Positions 1 to 12,906 of a stretch of 64,000 bases of DNA are shown piece by piece. Under the pieces are notes generated by a model. It made no database searches, was not told the DNA's origin, and saw only the letters and a program-made list of their open reading frames with translations. How positions within the stretch are numbered: position 1 is the first letter of the stretch; each line of letters opens with the position of its first letter. The DNA is taken from positions 1,550,001 to 1,614,000 of the forward strand of contig CM042023.1 in the NCBI GenBank assembly GCA_023525975.1, read 5' to 3'. Origin of the DNA: Smallanthus sonchifolius. Taxonomy: Eukaryota > Streptophyta > Magnoliopsida > Asterales > Asteraceae. The translations under genes and the position numbers were made by a program.

Positions 1-74
1 GTAGTATAACTATTTAAAAAAAAAAGTTGATAGTGATTAGTGGTGATAAACATCGCAGAATGAAGCTTACATAC

Positions 75-1912
75 AGCCTTAAGAAATTCCCTCTCCCGAG
101 CATATTTTGAATCACGAATAGTTTTCCCATATGTTGACCTGCAAGCACTGAAATGTTACTTGATTTTCTATTAAGCTAAAACATACATAATTTTAAGCAT
201 TTAAACATCTAAAAACCAACCCAAAAAGGCATAGTCTGCATGGGATGTTATCAAGAGAGTAGACATAAATCATAACTGCCACTAAAGCAAAGCAACAACT
301 ATAATGTCCAAATAATGGAAGCAGATAATTATCAGAAAAAAGAGCACACATAAATGAGTCTTACTCGGTTATAACAAGGTCTAAATGAAGTCGGTCAATT
401 TGAGCTGCTCCAAGATGCCTATCAGGTGTCATGTTATAATCTCCGGTATAAACCATAGCAGCATCTCCCACACTTGCATAAAACATTGCAGCTCCAAGTA
501 CCTTAAACATAGTCCATAGTAAAGTTTCAAAAAACCAAATAATAAAATAGGACAAAATGTTTTATTCGACTTTTGAGGGTTAAGCAGACGATTAACTTCA
601 ACACTGATATGTGATTGTGTAGAGCTAGAAGTTCAAGAAGCATACATGTCCAGCATAGTAAGCACGTATTTGAAGGTCTTTATCAACTTGCACAGTTTGC
701 TTGATATCCACTGCAGTAACTGAGAGAAAAAGTAGCAAAAAGATTAACTTGGTGGCAGTACTTTTGCATTTGTAAAAATATATTTGTAGGTATTCAGTCG
801 TATGAGGAGTTAAATGTTTAAAGCAAAGTAGCAGGACCAATGCTATTAAATTATATCTGCAACATTGTAAGCAAGTAAATTTGGTGTTGAAGCATACTCA
901 ACAAAACAGAAAAAAAAATTGGTTATGCTGAAATGCATCACAAGCAGTTGGACAACTATACCAAAAAATGCTAAGATGAACCAGAGTTCACGTACACCAC
1001 ATATTCGCTGAAAACAAGAGCCTATTGTTTAATCTTTAAAATAACTTTCCTTTAAGAACAAGTAAAGGAAGGAGTGGTACCTTTCTTCATACAGTTAAGG
1101 ATGTTCTCATTAGTAAACTGTTGTTCCTCTCCCCTTCCAACCATCACTTTCCTGTAATCATCCAGCATAAGCGGAGCCAAAGCTTTGGTAGGGTACTGTA
1201 GAAAAGTTAATTGTGCACTCGTCATGAGTTTAGTTACATATAATCATGGTAAACCACTATAATATTTGAAAAAAAAACAAGCCAATATACACAACTTTGC
1301 TTGAATTAAACCATACTTAACCCCATTAAAGTAAAGAATATAAACCGAGTTTACCGTCATGTAAATTGGTCCATTGTAACCACAAACTTCAGTGAAGTAT
1401 GGAAGGGCCCCAATATGATCCAAGTGACTGTAAGATAGAACCAGAACCCATTTTAGTTCATTCTTGATTGTTATACTTTATTCAAATAAGTATTAACAAT
1501 AAAATGCTGTAGATACACAAAACCATGCACAATCCACTGCATTAACCATCTCTAAACAATCCTATTGAAGTTAATCACAATTACCAATTGTTGTAATCAA
1601 ATTCGAATCGAAAAGCTTACAAGTGAGTAATAATAATACAAGAGAGAGCATTGTCAAAGTCGCCAGATTTTGAAATGAGAGAGAAATCAGGGTAACGACG
1701 GTGATCAACGTAGCCCATATGCATCCCACAATCGAACATAATCTTCTTCCCATTGATTGTTACTACCACACAGCTCTTACCTACCTCCTGCCCTGCGCCT
1801 GATTGGTTTACGATCAAATTAACTACCTTCTGTTGCCGAAAATATCTCAAAAAAGCACAAAATTAAAGGCATGAAAGAGAACAATACCTAGAACAAGACA
1901 CTCGATCGCCAT
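75..1912 (-). CDS. CPSF73-II: CPSF73-II / Integrator subunit 11-like RNA endonuclease, 5' part (seven exons, continues off the left edge)
   Basis: The exons, read on the minus strand, are 1912-1888, 1798-1621, 1427-1355, 1195-1081, 719-646, 501-365 and about 138-75. All introns have GT/AG borders and the reading phase is kept across every junction. The protein starts [18 protein letters not shown] and carries the metallo-beta-lactamase metal-binding motif HFHLDH across the exon 2/3 junction, then [28 protein letters not shown] and VYTGDYNM. This is the N-terminal half of a beta-CASP/MBL nuclease. The family acts in nuclear RNA 3'-end processing (CPSF73, Integrator subunit 11), and the wording of the motifs fits the plant CPSF73-II branch better than CPSF73-I. 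The beta-CASP and C-terminal parts lie outside the window. The start is the first ATG in exon 1, and no stop interrupts the joined frame. Confidence 0.93.
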
Positions 1913-2252
1913 TAATTTCCTGCAGTATTGACTTCAAAGTAAAACCCTAATATGCAGCGTTCTCCAATTCTGATAGAACTGTACTTCGCGCCCTTTTTTT
2001 AGTTCGAAGAAGGTGGTGAAACCTGTCGATTTTAGGTATGCGTAAAATGGCAAGTAAAACCCTAGGCTTCTCCGGCAGCCCAAAGTTTTCCGTTCACAGC
2101 CTCGGAAAGGTATTAAACCACCGTGGATACTGCCGAGAAGTTGGCCCTAACAATTGTTGAAGATCGGCCCAATTCCATCTTTAATCATTGCATTATTGGG
2201 CCCATTACATTTGTCAATTTTTGGTAAACTTATTTTTGCTTTTATAGTTTTA
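1913..2252. other. Upstream flank of the CPSF73-II-like gene
   Basis: This is about 340 bp of 5' flank for the minus-strand gene on the left. I see no ORF and no clear TATA or other element that I can defend. The 5'UTR and core promoter should lie here. Confidence 0.4.
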
Positions 2253-2260
2253 TGGCTAAA

Positions 2261-2525
2261 CAGAGGTTCACAAATCGATTTTTCAAATTGAAACTAGTTT
2301 GGTCAATAAAAGTCAAAACCGGTTTTGTATCAAACCGGTTGGGAGGGAAAGGTTTGACTGGTTTTGACCAGTTTCAAATCGGTTTTAAACTGGTTTGAAA
2401 CCAGTTTTTGAGGGGGTCTGGATCAGTTCAGTTCGGTTTAAACCGGTTTCAGTTTATTTTCAAACCAGTTTCACAATCGGTTTGAGCCGGTTTGAGATCT
2501 TAAACTGGTTCTTTGTGCACCTCTA
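2261..2525. mobile_element. hAT-type MITE, 265 bp
   Basis: The left end (CAGAGGTTCACAAATCG) and right end (GTGCACCTCTA) form imperfect terminal inverted repeats of the AGAGGTGCACAAA kind. The inside is almost entirely direct and inverted copies of ACCGGTTT/AAACCAGTTT, a subterminal-repeat pattern typical of hAT elements. The flanks TGGCTAAA (2253-2260) and TGGGTAAT (2526-2533) match at 6 of 8 positions, consistent with an aged 8-bp TSD. There is no coding capacity. Confidence 0.7.
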
Positions 2526-2533
2526 TGGGTAAT

Positions 2534-3277
2534 AACATATTAATCATATTTTTAGTTTAGAGGTGCTAGTTTTACCTTTTTAGGTTTAGTATTTTTCTTT
2601 GATTTTATATTTTTTCATGTCATTTAATAAAATACAATCACATTTTCTTATAAACAAAATTAAGGTACTTTTCATGTGTTAACCCTAGTGATAGGTAATC
2701 AGAGTACGGTGACGGATAAAAATTGAAATTGAAATTAAACGGATAGGATATGTTGCAGATTGAAATACAACGGATAACCCAAGATAAAGATGCACCACTT
2801 GGGATATTCGAAGAGCGATCTAACCCGGGATCCAAGATACAGTCGCACCACTTGAAACCGGTTTGGCTTCCAAGATCACCACTCAAAGTCGCTAATCTTT
2901 GAGTTAGCAATGGAACAATCAGGTCAGTCAAAGAAAGAGTAAACCAAAACAAAATCAAGCAAATTCTCACTAGTTAAAAAAATCGTCCATTGTTGATTAC
3001 ATAGAGAAACAAAGTAAACGAACTACCCCACGTTCCTATTCCTTAGGGAATCTAAATAGAACTGCTACCCATTAACGAAAAGAAAAACAACTGCAAGATA
3101 ACGGAAATAAAACAACTGCAATAAAGTAAACAAAATAACATCTAGAAAAGTGGAATAATTGAACGTGGATTTTGCATGGTGTGCATGGGGTGTGCCTTAG
3201 CCACTTTCGCATGGAAATAAATCCACCCAGCTGACCCATACGGTTAGAGCTGCCCCATGAGATGTTGATCTGCTAGA
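2534..3277. other. Unassigned stretch
   Basis: About 740 bp between the MITE and the solo LTR. It holds open frames without recognisable homology and no tRNA or repeat structure that I can support. Confidence 0.3.
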
Positions 3278-3282
3278 CGACC

Positions 3283-5865
3283 TGTCACACCCCACCAAGG
3301 CGGAAACACGGGAGTGCGACGAAATTGAATAAAAGAACACAAGGCAATAAAGAAGATTACTATTAAATTCCGTAGAGTTAAAATCTCATTACATAAATCT
3401 CAACTTAAACCAATCAAATAACATGTTCAAAAGACAAAACAACATATAACAAAATTTCTTCATTTAATATCTAGGCAAATCCTATGTGATCCTTTGCTTG
3501 ACCTATCATGAGCTTAATCACCTGAAACATGTACGAAAAACAAGTGTCAACTAAAATAGTTGGTGAGAAATCACATGTTTAATAAAATCATAAGTTTGGC
3601 AAAAGTAATAATTCACAATTCAAGATCATCATATAGCACATAAATAAAACAAACACATTATTAGCAAATCCAACCTAAAATGATAAATAACGAATAAGTG
3701 GTATAACTCGCAAGTTGCACTAATAACGAATAAGATGTCTAACCAAAAGTTGTCCATAAAGTGTATGCAGTTTCCATCCTATGGCCTATATCTGTACTAC
3801 CGTTGGCTTGAAAGCTTCAAATTAAGGATTTACAAGTTTAACGTTTATCATGTTGTGTTTATTTATTCACATACATATAAGATTCACTTGTTTTAGAATT
3901 GTTTGAAAAAGAACGTGTTTTAATGCGTGCCAACGCGTATGTGTTTCCTCCAAAACGATTTGAATAAAGTGGGGCTATGAAGTCTAACCTTGATAACTAG
4001 GAGCGATAAGAGACTTGAGCAAATAGACGAGGTGAATCACGGACCAGATCCTAAACAAATGAATAAACTAGTTTTACGGTAGGTTCGATGGTTACGAGTG
4101 TTAGATAGGCGGTTCGGGTCATAAGGTTAATAATTAGTTGTAAAAGTAGAGTTTTAGTTGTTTTACTGATTTGGACAGTAAAGTAGCTGAACAGAAACGG
4201 ACTTATTAAAAATATCAAACGACGTCAAAAAATTATGAAATTTTACAGGTGACTAGTTTAAGTCGTTCCGAACAAGTTTCGTTTAGAAAGTTTTGCCATT
4301 TGAGACTCGGATCATAGCCAAAACAGTCCAACAAGACAGAAGGTACTTAAAAATGTCTTTGTCCCGTTTTGGCTACTACGGAGTCATACGTTTGAATTAG
4401 AAAAAGATCCAATTATGGTTGGAAAGAAAATTCGACGAACTACGTCGTGGAATTTGATTTTGCCCAGTTTCGTTTAATTATGGTCAAGTTATGCTTAGTT
4501 AAAGTTATCACAGTTTCTGTCCACAATCAACGGTTGCACTTAAGTGGACCGTTTAGGGTTTTAAGGTTACCGAACGCGTAAATAAAAACTTAGAAGAATG
4601 TTATTATGTTATTATAATACATAATATAATCAGATTAGGTTAGCCAAAACGTCCCGTGTCACCGGTCTAGCTATGATATTCACTGAAGCGTTTTGGAAAA
4701 TCACAGAATGCAATCGACATAGCCGACACGAGCAAGCGGATTCTATTTTAAATTAGGGTGTAAGTTCATATAAGTGATAATACATAATTATTAACATTTT
4801 TTAAGTTATCAAAACATACTAAAGCATCGGCAGAGCACTTTTGCAATAGTTGTCTTGAGGATTCATAGAATGCGACGGCATAGCCGCCATTACAAACGGG
4901 ATCCTTTGTTTGATTGTTGGTGATGTTAGCTTGATTTCTTGGTTTATTTAAGATTATTAGAGGGTTTTTAGGACTGAGGTTTCACATGATCAAGTGATCA
5001 TGGATAGAAAATAGAAAAAGATTGAGGGGATGAGGAAAGAATGAATTAAAAGACGGTATTGAACTTCGGAGGGTTACTTATTGTTTGATCTTCAACTTTT
5101 GGAATCCTCTAGGGATTTATGAAATCTTCAAAAGGGGAGTGTTTGAGGGAGAATTAGCAAAGAAAACAAGTTCCTAAGCATCCTATTTATACTAATGAGT
5201 GAAGGGGTGTAAAAATGAAATGTCTTGGAAATGAATTTAGGGTTTTCAGGGTGTGTAAAGGGGGGTGGACGAAATTTCTTGGCCTTGTGGGCTGCAAAAT
5301 TCTTCCATGGGTCATGGGATCTAACGGTTCGGTTTCGCGATTTTTGATCGTTTTTTTGAATTTCATGATTTATTTAAGGAAAGTTTTGCAATAAAACTTT
5401 GTTTTAATTAATGAAATGAATATGTTAAACATTTAAAACATAAATTAATGTCATGTTAGACGAATTTGTCGGGTGTGGACGGTACGCAGCTAACGGCGGT
5501 TTAAAAGGCGAACGATTGCACGGAAGTACTAACTAACGTACTAGGGCATCAATTTGAATTATGTGACAACTTGAATGAGTTAAATAACTATGTTAGACAC
5601 ATATGATTGATACATTGTCTTTGAGTTAGTAGTGGGTGAGTTTTCGTGTCGATAAAAGAGTTATTAAACGGTTTAACGGTCCAAGTTGTAATTTAAGGCA
5701 ATTCCAAGCGTTGCAGTCAATATATGACCATGTAATAAGTATAACGTGCATGAAATAGATATGTTTCAAGTATGATGTGAACACGAGTTATGATGAGGGT
5801 TTCAAGCTTCATTGATTTATGAATATGGTAAGCGTTACAAGTACGCGAAAAGCAGAAATGTTACA
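3283..5865 (-). mobile_element. Solo LTR, 2583 bp, TSD CGACC
   Basis: The block begins TGTCACACCCC and ends TGTTACA, and is flanked by perfect 5-bp duplications CGACC (3278-3282 and 5866-5870). Read on the minus strand it starts TGTAACATTTCTGC and ends GGGGTGTGACA, the same 3' terminus as the LTRs of the Ty3 element at 22343-33088, so I orient it minus. No internal domain or second LTR is present, so this is the product of LTR-LTR recombination. It contains no gene that I recognise. Confidence 0.88.
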
Positions 5866-6070
5866 CGACCCGTTTGACCCGTCATTGAGAATAACAGCCT
5901 GTGATCGCTCGGTGATGTGGTTGCTATCACCTAGACTAAAACACAAAAAGATCCGATAGAATTGCTACCATATGATACTCCATTACCTAAAGCTACATCA
6001 CGCGGTAACATCACCACTATACTCCATTACCCTTGGTTTTAAAAAGCGAGAAGCGCACCGAGGCGCAAAG

Positions 6071-6120
6071 TGAAACACACCACTTTTAAAAGCACAAAAC
6101 TTTAACGCGCGGAAGACTTA
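6071..6120 (-). repeat. 3' LTR remnant (last ~50 bp)
   Basis: Identical in sequence to 10923-10972, the inner end of the 5' LTR, including GTGGTGTGTTTCA at the terminus. The rest of the 3' LTR is missing. Immediately inside, about 17 bp at 6121-6137 repeat the nearby CACAAAACTTTA motif, which looks like templated filler at the deletion junction. Confidence 0.9.
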
Positions 6121-9100
6121 ACGCGCACAAAACTTTATTGCGCAAACGCTTCGCTTTTCTATCCAAAATTTCCACCGGTTCTTCAACATAATTCAACTTT
6201 TCATCCAATTCGATATCGTCCAAAGGAACAAAAGTAGATTCATCCGCTAAACATTTTCGCAAATGAGACACATGGAATGTGTTATGAAGTCTACTTAGTC
6301 CCTCCGGTAGCTCCAAACGATAAGCTACCGTACCCACCTTTGATATCACCTTAAACGGCCCGATGAAACGAGGACTTAACTTCCCCCGTTTCCTAAACCG
6401 TATCACCCCTTTCCAAGGAGAGACTTTTAAAAGCACAAAGTCCCCCACTTGGAACTCAATCGCCTGCTTCCTATTATCCGCATAAGACTTTTGGCGATCT
6501 TGAGCCGCCTTCAAGCGTACTCTAATTTGGTCAATACTATCATTAGTTTCCTTGACCACTTCGACACTACCAATCTCCCGTTGACCAATCTCACCCCAAC
6601 ACACGGGTGTTCGACACTTTCTCCCATACAATGCCTCAAAAGGCGGCATACCAATACTAGAATGGTAACTATTGTTGTAAGAGAATTCCGCCAACGGTAG
6701 ATGGTCGTCCCAACTACCACCAAAATCCAAAGCACATGCGCGTAACATATCCTCGAGCGTTTGAATCGTACGCTCGCTTTGCCCATCCGTTTGCGGATGA
6801 TAAGCGGTGCTGAGGTTCAACCTTGTCCCCATATCCTCATGGAATTTCTTCCAAAAACGAGAAGTGAATCTCGTATCCCGGTCCGATATAATCGACACCG
6901 GCACCCCATGGCGTGACACAATTTCTTTCACATACATTTTCGCCAATCTATCCGAAGAATATGTTTCCTTTATAGGAAGGAAATGTGCACTCTTCGTCAA
7001 CCGATCCACTACTACCCATATCGCATCATAACCATTTCGAGTCTTTGGTAGTTTAGTGATCAAATCCATGGTTATATTTTCCCATTTCCAAAGCGGTATT
7101 TCAAGCGGTTGAAGCTTTCTATACGGCTTTTGGTGCTCCGCCTTTACTCTTAAGCACGTGAGACACCTCTCAACATACTTAACAACATCACGCCTCATAC
7201 CCGGCCACCAAAAATGACACCTCAAATCATAAAACATCTTCGTGGCCCCCGGATGGATAGAATATTTGGATTTATGCGCCTCGTCAAGAATAGTTGTCAA
7301 GACACTTGACAACCTAGGTATCCAAATTCTATCAAAGCATGTCTTCAAACCCATGCTATTTTCACCAAGCTTATCAACATAAGCAACCATCCGCTCTTTC
7401 TTCAAGTCACCACCAAGTGCTAACACTTGAGCCTCCCGGATTTCATCAATAAGAGATGATGAAATTATCATCTTGAATGACTTCACCTTGATAGGTGAAT
7501 GACTTGACTTTCTACTAAGCGCATCCGCCACAACATTCGCTTTACCCGGATGATAAAGTATCTCACAATCATAATCCTTAACCAATTCAAGCCACAGCCT
7601 TTGCCTCATATTAAGGTCCTTTTGGTCAAAGAAATATTTGAGACTTTTGTGATCCGTGTAGATCGTACACTTAGCACCATACAAATAATGCCTCCAAATC
7701 TTGAGCGCAAAAACCACGGCTGCAAGCTCTAAATCATGGGTTGGGTAATTCACCTCGTGAGTCTTTAATTGCCTAGATGCATAGGCAATCACTTTCCCCC
7801 TTTGCATCAAAACACACCCCAACCCCGAATGCGAGGCATCCGAATAAACAACAAAATCCTCGGTCCCGTCCGGCAAGGATAAAACAGGCGCCTTAGTCAA
7901 CTTTTCTTTCAAGAGTTGAAAGGCAGATTCTTGCTCGGGACTCCAAACAAACTTTGTCTCTTTACGAGTCAACTTCGTCATCGGCAAAGCAATCCGAGAG
8001 AAGTTTTCGATGAACCTCCGATAATAACCCGCTAACCCCAAGAAACTTCTAATCTCCGAAGGCGTCTTCGGTGATGACCATTCTTTAACTGCCACTATCT
8101 TGGATGGGTCGACTGTAATCCCTTTCCCATTAATCACATGACCCAAGAACTGGATCTCGCACAACCAGAATGCACATTTGGAGAATTTAGCATAAAGCTT
8201 TTCTCTTTGAAGTACTTCAAGAATCTCACGCAAATGACAAGCGTGATCACCCTCGCTCCTCGAATAAATGAGAAGATCGTCAATAAACACAATGACCGAA
8301 CGGTCGAGGAACGGTCTACACACCCGGTTCATGAGATCCATGAAAACCGCGGGTGCATTGGTTAAACCGAATGGCATAACCGTAAACTCATAGTGACCGT
8401 AACGAGTGCGAAAAGCTGTCTTATGAACATCCTCTTCCTTTACTTTCAACTGATGGTACCCGGATTTCAAATCAATCTTTGAAAACCACGACGCCCCTTG
8501 CAATTGGTCGAAAAGATCATCAATCCTAGGCAATGGGTACCTATTCTTCACTGTCAACTTATTTAATTCCCGATAATCCATACACATCCTCATGCTTCCG
8601 TCCTTCTTTTTGACGAAGAGAACGGGCGCACCCCAAGGTGAAACACTTGGGCGTATGAAACCCTTGTCAAGCAACTCTTGCAATTGTTCCATCAACTCTT
8701 TCATTTCTGGCGGTGCCAATCTATAAGGCGCTTTAGCTACCGGTTTAGCACCTGGTATCAAATCAATCCCGAACTCTACTTCCCTCTCCGGAGGAACCCC
8801 CGGTAACTCATCAGGAAACACATCTTCAAACTGATTCACAACTGGAACATCGCGAATCTCCTTTACTCTTTCATTCACATCCGCAACACAAGCCATGAAC
8901 GCCTTGCACCCACGCGCCATGAACTTGGTTGCCTTTACATAAGAGCACATTCTTACATTACCTTTCTTCTCACCTTCTATGTAAATGGACTCGCCCGATG
9001 GGGAATCGAGTCGTATCGCTTTAGGCCCACATAGAATATTCGCTTTGTTCCTTGCTAACCAATCCATCCCCACTATCACATCAAATTCCCCCATAGACAT

Positions 9101-10435
9101 AGGAATTAAATCGATATGGAACGTTTCACCCCCCGCCTTTAATTTGCAATTCCTATAAACATCAAACACTAGGAAGCTCTTATCATTGGCCGCCTCGATT
9201 TCCAAAGGTTCATCTAACTTGCTACTTAGAAACGAAGAATGCTTAACAAATTTCAAAGACACAAACGAACGACTAGCCCCCGAATCAAAAAGAACTAGTG
9301 CAGGTAAAGAGTTAATCTTGAATGTACCTGTCACCACTTCCGAGTCATTCTTTGCTTCCTCCACTGAGATGTGGAAAGCTCTACCCTTAGGTCTTGGCAT
9401 CTCTATCTTCTTATCGCTTCTACCTTGCTTCAACTCGGGACAATCCACCCTATTGTGCCCGGGCTTGTAACAGTTATAGCACAACTGAATTTGGCTTGTA
9501 CATTGATTAGCCATGTGCCCCGGCTTTCCACATTTATAGCAATTCAAGGATCCTTTCTTACAATCCCCGTAATGCTCTTTTCCACAATTTTTGCATGCCC
9601 GAGAAGAGAACTTGTTGAACGGCTTCTTGCTAGGGCTCCCGCCCTTTGTCTTTTTCACCACTTGTTCAACGATTTCACGCTTCCTCTTCTCGCCTCTAGC
9701 TTCTTGCCTCCTCAACTCCACTTCTCTTTCCCGACACCTATTTATCAAATCCACAAGTGTGGTAAAAGAAGATGGAGATATGCTATCTCTGAATTCCACA
9801 GTCAACATAGCATAAAATCTGTCAATCTTCGCCTTCTCGGTCGACACCACGTCCGGACAGAATTTGGCGCGATCAAAGAAAGCTCCAGCCAACTCATCTA
9901 TTGACTCATTCTTTTGCCTCATGAGGAGAAACTCCTCAGTCATTCTATCAACTGCGGCTTGCGGGCAATGATACTTCAGAAAAGCCGCCTTAAACTCCTC
10001 CCAAGACATGGAGGTCACACCCAAAACACCCCTCTCCTTGCGGAGATTCAACAACCACTCCTTTGCCCTTCTAGTCAACAAAGGCACACTGAACATCACC
10101 CTATCCTCGGGCTTACATTTAGTAGTCTCAAAATTAGACTCCATATCCACAATCCACCTGTGGCTCAGAATCGGGTCCACTTGACCGTCGTATTCCTTCG
10201 GTTTAATCACCATGAAATCCTTGAGAGTACAACCTCGAGGTTCCTTATCTTTCTCTTTCATGACCTCTTCAAGAGAGAGCTTAATAGTTCCCCTCATTTC
10301 CTCCATCAAGAGATTTGTGGCTTGCTCAAACGCCTTGGCCACTTCTTCCTTTATCATATCTTGGATTCTTGGATCCAATTGTTCATTACTTGCATCTTCT
10401 GCCTTCTCTAAACTGAGAAAATGAACCACAAACAC
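6086..10435 (-). CDS. gag-pol: Ty3 gag-pol polyprotein, uninterrupted but missing its natural C-terminus
   Basis: This is an open frame of 1449 codons. Approximate residues: gag capsid-like 60-240; zinc knuckles at 281-332, two of them clear CCHC ([28 protein letters not shown]); aspartic protease LFDSGAS at 382; reverse transcriptase 600-760 with FIDD at 717-720; RNase H about 860-990 ending in ADALSRK; integrase HHCC finger and DDE core about 1080-1330. The protein would make and integrate element cDNA in virus-like particles. No ATG opens the frame at 10435. The first in-frame ATG is at 10357 (Met27), so gag either starts there or is reached by splicing; a pyrimidine-rich CTCAG lies near 10411. 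The last roughly 15 residues are read into deletion filler and LTR sequence, and the expected C-terminal domain is gone. Confidence 0.92.
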   Translation of the reverse strand: MFVVHFLSLEKAEDASNEQLDPRIQDMIKEEVAKAFEQATNLLMEEMRGTIKLSLEEVMKEKDKEPRGCTLKDFMVIKPKEYDGQVDPILSHRWIVDMESNFETTKCKPEDRVMFSVPLLTRRAKEWLLNLRKERGVLGVTSMSWEEFKAAFLKYHCPQAAVDRMTEEFLLMRQKNESIDELAGAFFDRAKFCPDVVSTEKAKIDRFYAMLTVEFRDSISPSSFTTLVDLINRCREREVELRRQEARGEKRKREIVEQVVKKTKGGSPSKKPFNKFSSRACKNCGKEHYGDCKKGSLNCYKCGKPGHMANQCTSQIQLCYNCYKPGHNRVDCPELKQGRSDKKIEMPRPKGRAFHISVEEAKNDSEVVTGTFKINSLPALVLFDSGASRSFVSLKFVKHSSFLSSKLDEPLEIEAANDKSFLVFDVYRNCKLKAGGETFHIDLIPMSMGEFDVIVGMDWLARNKANILCGPKAIRLDSPSGESIYIEGEKKGNVRMCSYVKATKFMARGCKAFMACVADVNERVKEIRDVPVVNQFEDVFPDELPGVPPEREVEFGIDLIPGAKPVAKAPYRLAPPEMKELMEQLQELLDKGFIRPSVSPWGAPVLFVKKKDGSMRMCMDYRELNKLTVKNRYPLPRIDDLFDQLQGASWFSKIDLKSGYHQLKVKEEDVHKTAFRTRYGHYEFTVMPFGLTNAPAVFMDLMNRVCRPFLDRSVIVFIDDLLIYSRSEGDHACHLREILEVLQREKLYAKFSKCAFWLCEIQFLGHVINGKGITVDPSKIVAVKEWSSPKTPSEIRSFLGLAGYYRRFIENFSRIALPMTKLTRKETKFVWSPEQESAFQLLKEKLTKAPVLSLPDGTEDFVVYSDASHSGLGCVLMQRGKVIAYASRQLKTHEVNYPTHDLELAAVVFALKIWRHYLYGAKCTIYTDHKSLKYFFDQKDLNMRQRLWLELVKDYDCEILYHPGKANVVADALSRKSSHSPIKVKSFKMIISSSLIDEIREAQVLALGGDLKKERMVAYVDKLGENSMGLKTCFDRIWIPRLSSVLTTILDEAHKSKYSIHPGATKMFYDLRCHFWWPGMRRDVVKYVERCLTCLRVKAEHQKPYRKLQPLEIPLWKWENITMDLITKLPKTRNGYDAIWVVVDRLTKSAHFLPIKETYSSDRLAKMYVKEIVSRHGVPVSIISDRDTRFTSRFWKKFHEDMGTRLNLSTAYHPQTDGQSERTIQTLEDMLRACALDFGGSWDDHLPLAEFSYNNSYHSSIGMPPFEALYGRKCRTPVCWGEIGQREIGSVEVVKETNDSIDQIRVRLKAAQDRQKSYADNRKQAIEFQVGDFVLLKVSPWKGVIRFRKRGKLSPRFIGPFKVISKVGTVAYRLELPEGLSRLHNTFHVSHLRKCLADESTFVPLDDIELDEKLNYVEEPVEILDRKAKRLRNKVLCALSLPRVKVLCF

Positions 10436-10908
10436 CTTAATACTCTTTCACTTTCAATACCCTAGGTATCCATTACACATTCACTATTATATGTATTAAG
10501 TATATATTTACCTACCTATATACATACATACATATATAACCACCTTCACCTAATCCTTGCAAATGTTCATTGTTATATGGTTATCATAAAGTCCCTTGCA
10601 CATTTCGTCTTATTAAACATATTGGCCAGACATGTTTAATAGTACGCCATGCCCAATTGTAATTACCATCTCCATATAACAAGTCACAAAACAAGTTTCG
10701 GCACATATAACACCTTAACAACATTCATCGTACATATATACATACACCATATATATATATTATCATTTTATCAAATCATTACTAACCTTTCATTTCCGCA
10801 AGCTCCGAGTCTTAGTCAAGTCCTTCATGGATTCTCGTATCATTTTCCCCCATATCAAGAGCATCCGGTTTGAGTTTGGTGCCACCACACCAAATCCTTC
10901 AAACCATT
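10436..10908 (-). other. Ty3 untranslated leader
   Basis: About 470 bp between the PBS and the gag frame, AT-rich with TATA-type simple repeats near 10500-10540 and 10735-10760. No ORF here is convincing. Confidence 0.5.
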
Positions 10909-10920
10909 GCTCTGATACCA
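10909..10920 (-). other. Primer binding site, initiator tRNA-Met type
   Basis: The minus strand reads TGGTATCAGAGC, complementary to the 3' end of plant initiator tRNA-Met, two bases inside the 5' LTR. Confidence 0.9.
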
Positions 10921-10922
10921 AG

Positions 10923-12906
10923 TTGAAACACACCACTTTTAAAAGCACAAAACTTTAACGCGCGGAAGACTTAAACCCAGGATTTTTTTTTTATACCTGT
11001 CGCGTACCGCGACTAATACGTGCCACCAAGTCGCGGCCCGCGAGAAGACCTTTTTCACAGAAAGTTTCTGCAGTTTTTCAGCAGTTTTCACACTTAACCA
11101 AATTTCCATCTTTTACCAAAATGTTTGACACCAAACCTTCCCAACCATGGGTTTTTACCAAAAACAAACATATGACATTACATATTCACCAAAACATAAA
11201 TCAAGTGTCAAACACACCACTTTACAAGGATTTTACATAAATCCTCAAAAACACAAAAATTGCATACGAGAATCCTTCACCCTTGAACATTGACATAGAC
11301 CTACCTCGGAGCTTTCCCTGCAATACAACAATAATATTTCTCCATTAGTAATGATATAAACATATCAAACAAGTATTTACAACTTGTTTTCACCCTTTTC
11401 ACCTATTTAACCCATTTGACCCGTTCACACCCAATTGGTCAACTAAGGTCCCTTACACTTGACTTATATACCACATAAGTCAATTACACCACATTCACCA
11501 TTATTCCACAATGGTTTGACTTATATACCACATAAGTCCATATACGCCAATCTTACCATTATTCCACAATGGTTAGACTTATATTCCGCATAAGTCAATT
11601 TACATCGACTTCACCATTTTTCCACAATGGTTGACTTATTTTCCACATAAGCCACTTTCCTCAAATTACCACATTTAGTTTGACTTTACACCACATAAGT
11701 CAATTACTATACTTTATCACATACCAGATTTTAGCTTAACTATATACCACATAGTCATTTACACCAATTCAACATATTCTACATTTTAGTTTGACCATAT
11801 ACCACATAGTCAACTACATTATGCATACAAACTTGGCTTTTACCACACAAGTCAATTTTTTTACACCATATAGGTTTATTAACTAAATTCATCCACATAC
11901 CAATAAACACATATAAGATATTTGTATAACAAATCATGAAATTCAAACATGATCAACACCACCACCTATCATTACTAAGTAAGTGCAAAGCACTTACCTT
12001 TTGAGTTAGAAGATCCCGCAACACCTTCTAGCTTTGCAATTTGATCACCTAAACAAATTCACCTAGTTTAGTAATCTATCATACATCAAAATTCCACTAC
12101 AATTGAGTTCACAACTCAATTCCACATTTCCAACCCAAATTGACCCGTTTGGGTTATCCTCATAATCAAACACCCTCTTTCACCACAAACTCACCCACTT
12201 GAGTTTCATTATCTTAATCTTAACACTAATTTTTCTTTCAAAAATTATTATTAAGTTAATTTGGTGTTTGTTCAAGCGTCTAACATCTTAAAAACACTTA
12301 ATCTTCATTAATTCATCATTTTAGCATCATGATCCAAACACCCCCAATTTCCACCATATGAACCCTAACTTCTCATAACCAAAATCAAAGGGTTCCATGG
12401 TGTTGTTCACCTTCCTACACCTTTAGTTTAGCTAGATTATTAATAATCTAACACCATTTCACCACATGCATACATAAATTCGAGTTTCTACCAAAACCCA
12501 CCAAGAACACCTCAAGAATGAGAGGAAAGGGATGATCAACACTTACTTGATGTTAGAAAGGTGATGTGTGAGCCAACACCTTCAAGTTTCAAGCTTCAAA
12601 TGCACGATTTTGACTTCAATCCCGTTTTCTCCTCTCTTCTTCTTGTTCCCGTCGACTCCCACACCTCAAATGGGTCCAATTTTGACTCCAAGAGAGTCAA
12701 ATATGGCAGATTTGGTCATTTACACCTTTAACCCCTCAACTTTCATTTTACCACTTTTCCTTCTAAACTAGTCAAAACTAGTATAACCCCCGTTACCAAA
12801 TTGAAACCCGTTTGTTTCAATTTATTTCAAAATATTATTTCCACCATAATATTTATTAAAATGCTTTATTTATCTGAAAACGAAACCCGGATTTTGGTTC
12901 GTTACA
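10923..12906 (-). repeat. Ty3 5' LTR, 1984 bp
   Basis: The minus strand starts TGTAACGAACCAAAATCCGG and ends GTGTGTTTCA. It aligns over its whole length with the solo LTR 48924-51054. Near its 3' end (11044-10999) it carries two GC-rich palindromes followed by a poly-A/T run and the conserved tail. Confidence 0.92.
11455..11835. repeat. Degenerate ~55-60 bp tandem repeat in the LTR
   Basis: Roughly six to seven copies of a unit containing TTGACTTATATACCACATAA followed by a short AT-rich linker. The counterpart region of the solo LTR (about 50100-50340) is also an array but with a different unit (GAGTTATGGTCTATGAACCA). Confidence 0.75.

Larger units (their letters stand above)
6071..12906 (-). 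mobile_element. Ty3/gypsy retrotransposon with most of the 3' LTR deleted, TSD CAAAG
   Basis: In minus-strand order it has a complete 5' LTR (12906-10923), a two-base spacer, a PBS matching initiator tRNA-Met, a leader, one long gag-pol frame, and about 50 bp of 3' LTR terminus (6120-6071). The flanks are perfect CAAAG duplications at 6066-6070 and 12907-12911, so the outer ends are original and the 3' LTR was lost later by internal deletion. A solo LTR of the same family lies at 48924-51054. Pol order PR-RT-RH-IN identifies Ty3/gypsy. The LTR length and pol motifs suggest a Tekay/Del-like chromovirus, but the chromodomain region is deleted. Confidence 0.93.

Noticed and set aside
9371..10411. 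Plus-strand ORFs of 165-177 codons across the gag region
   Set aside because: They are antisense shadows of the long minus-strand gag-pol frame.
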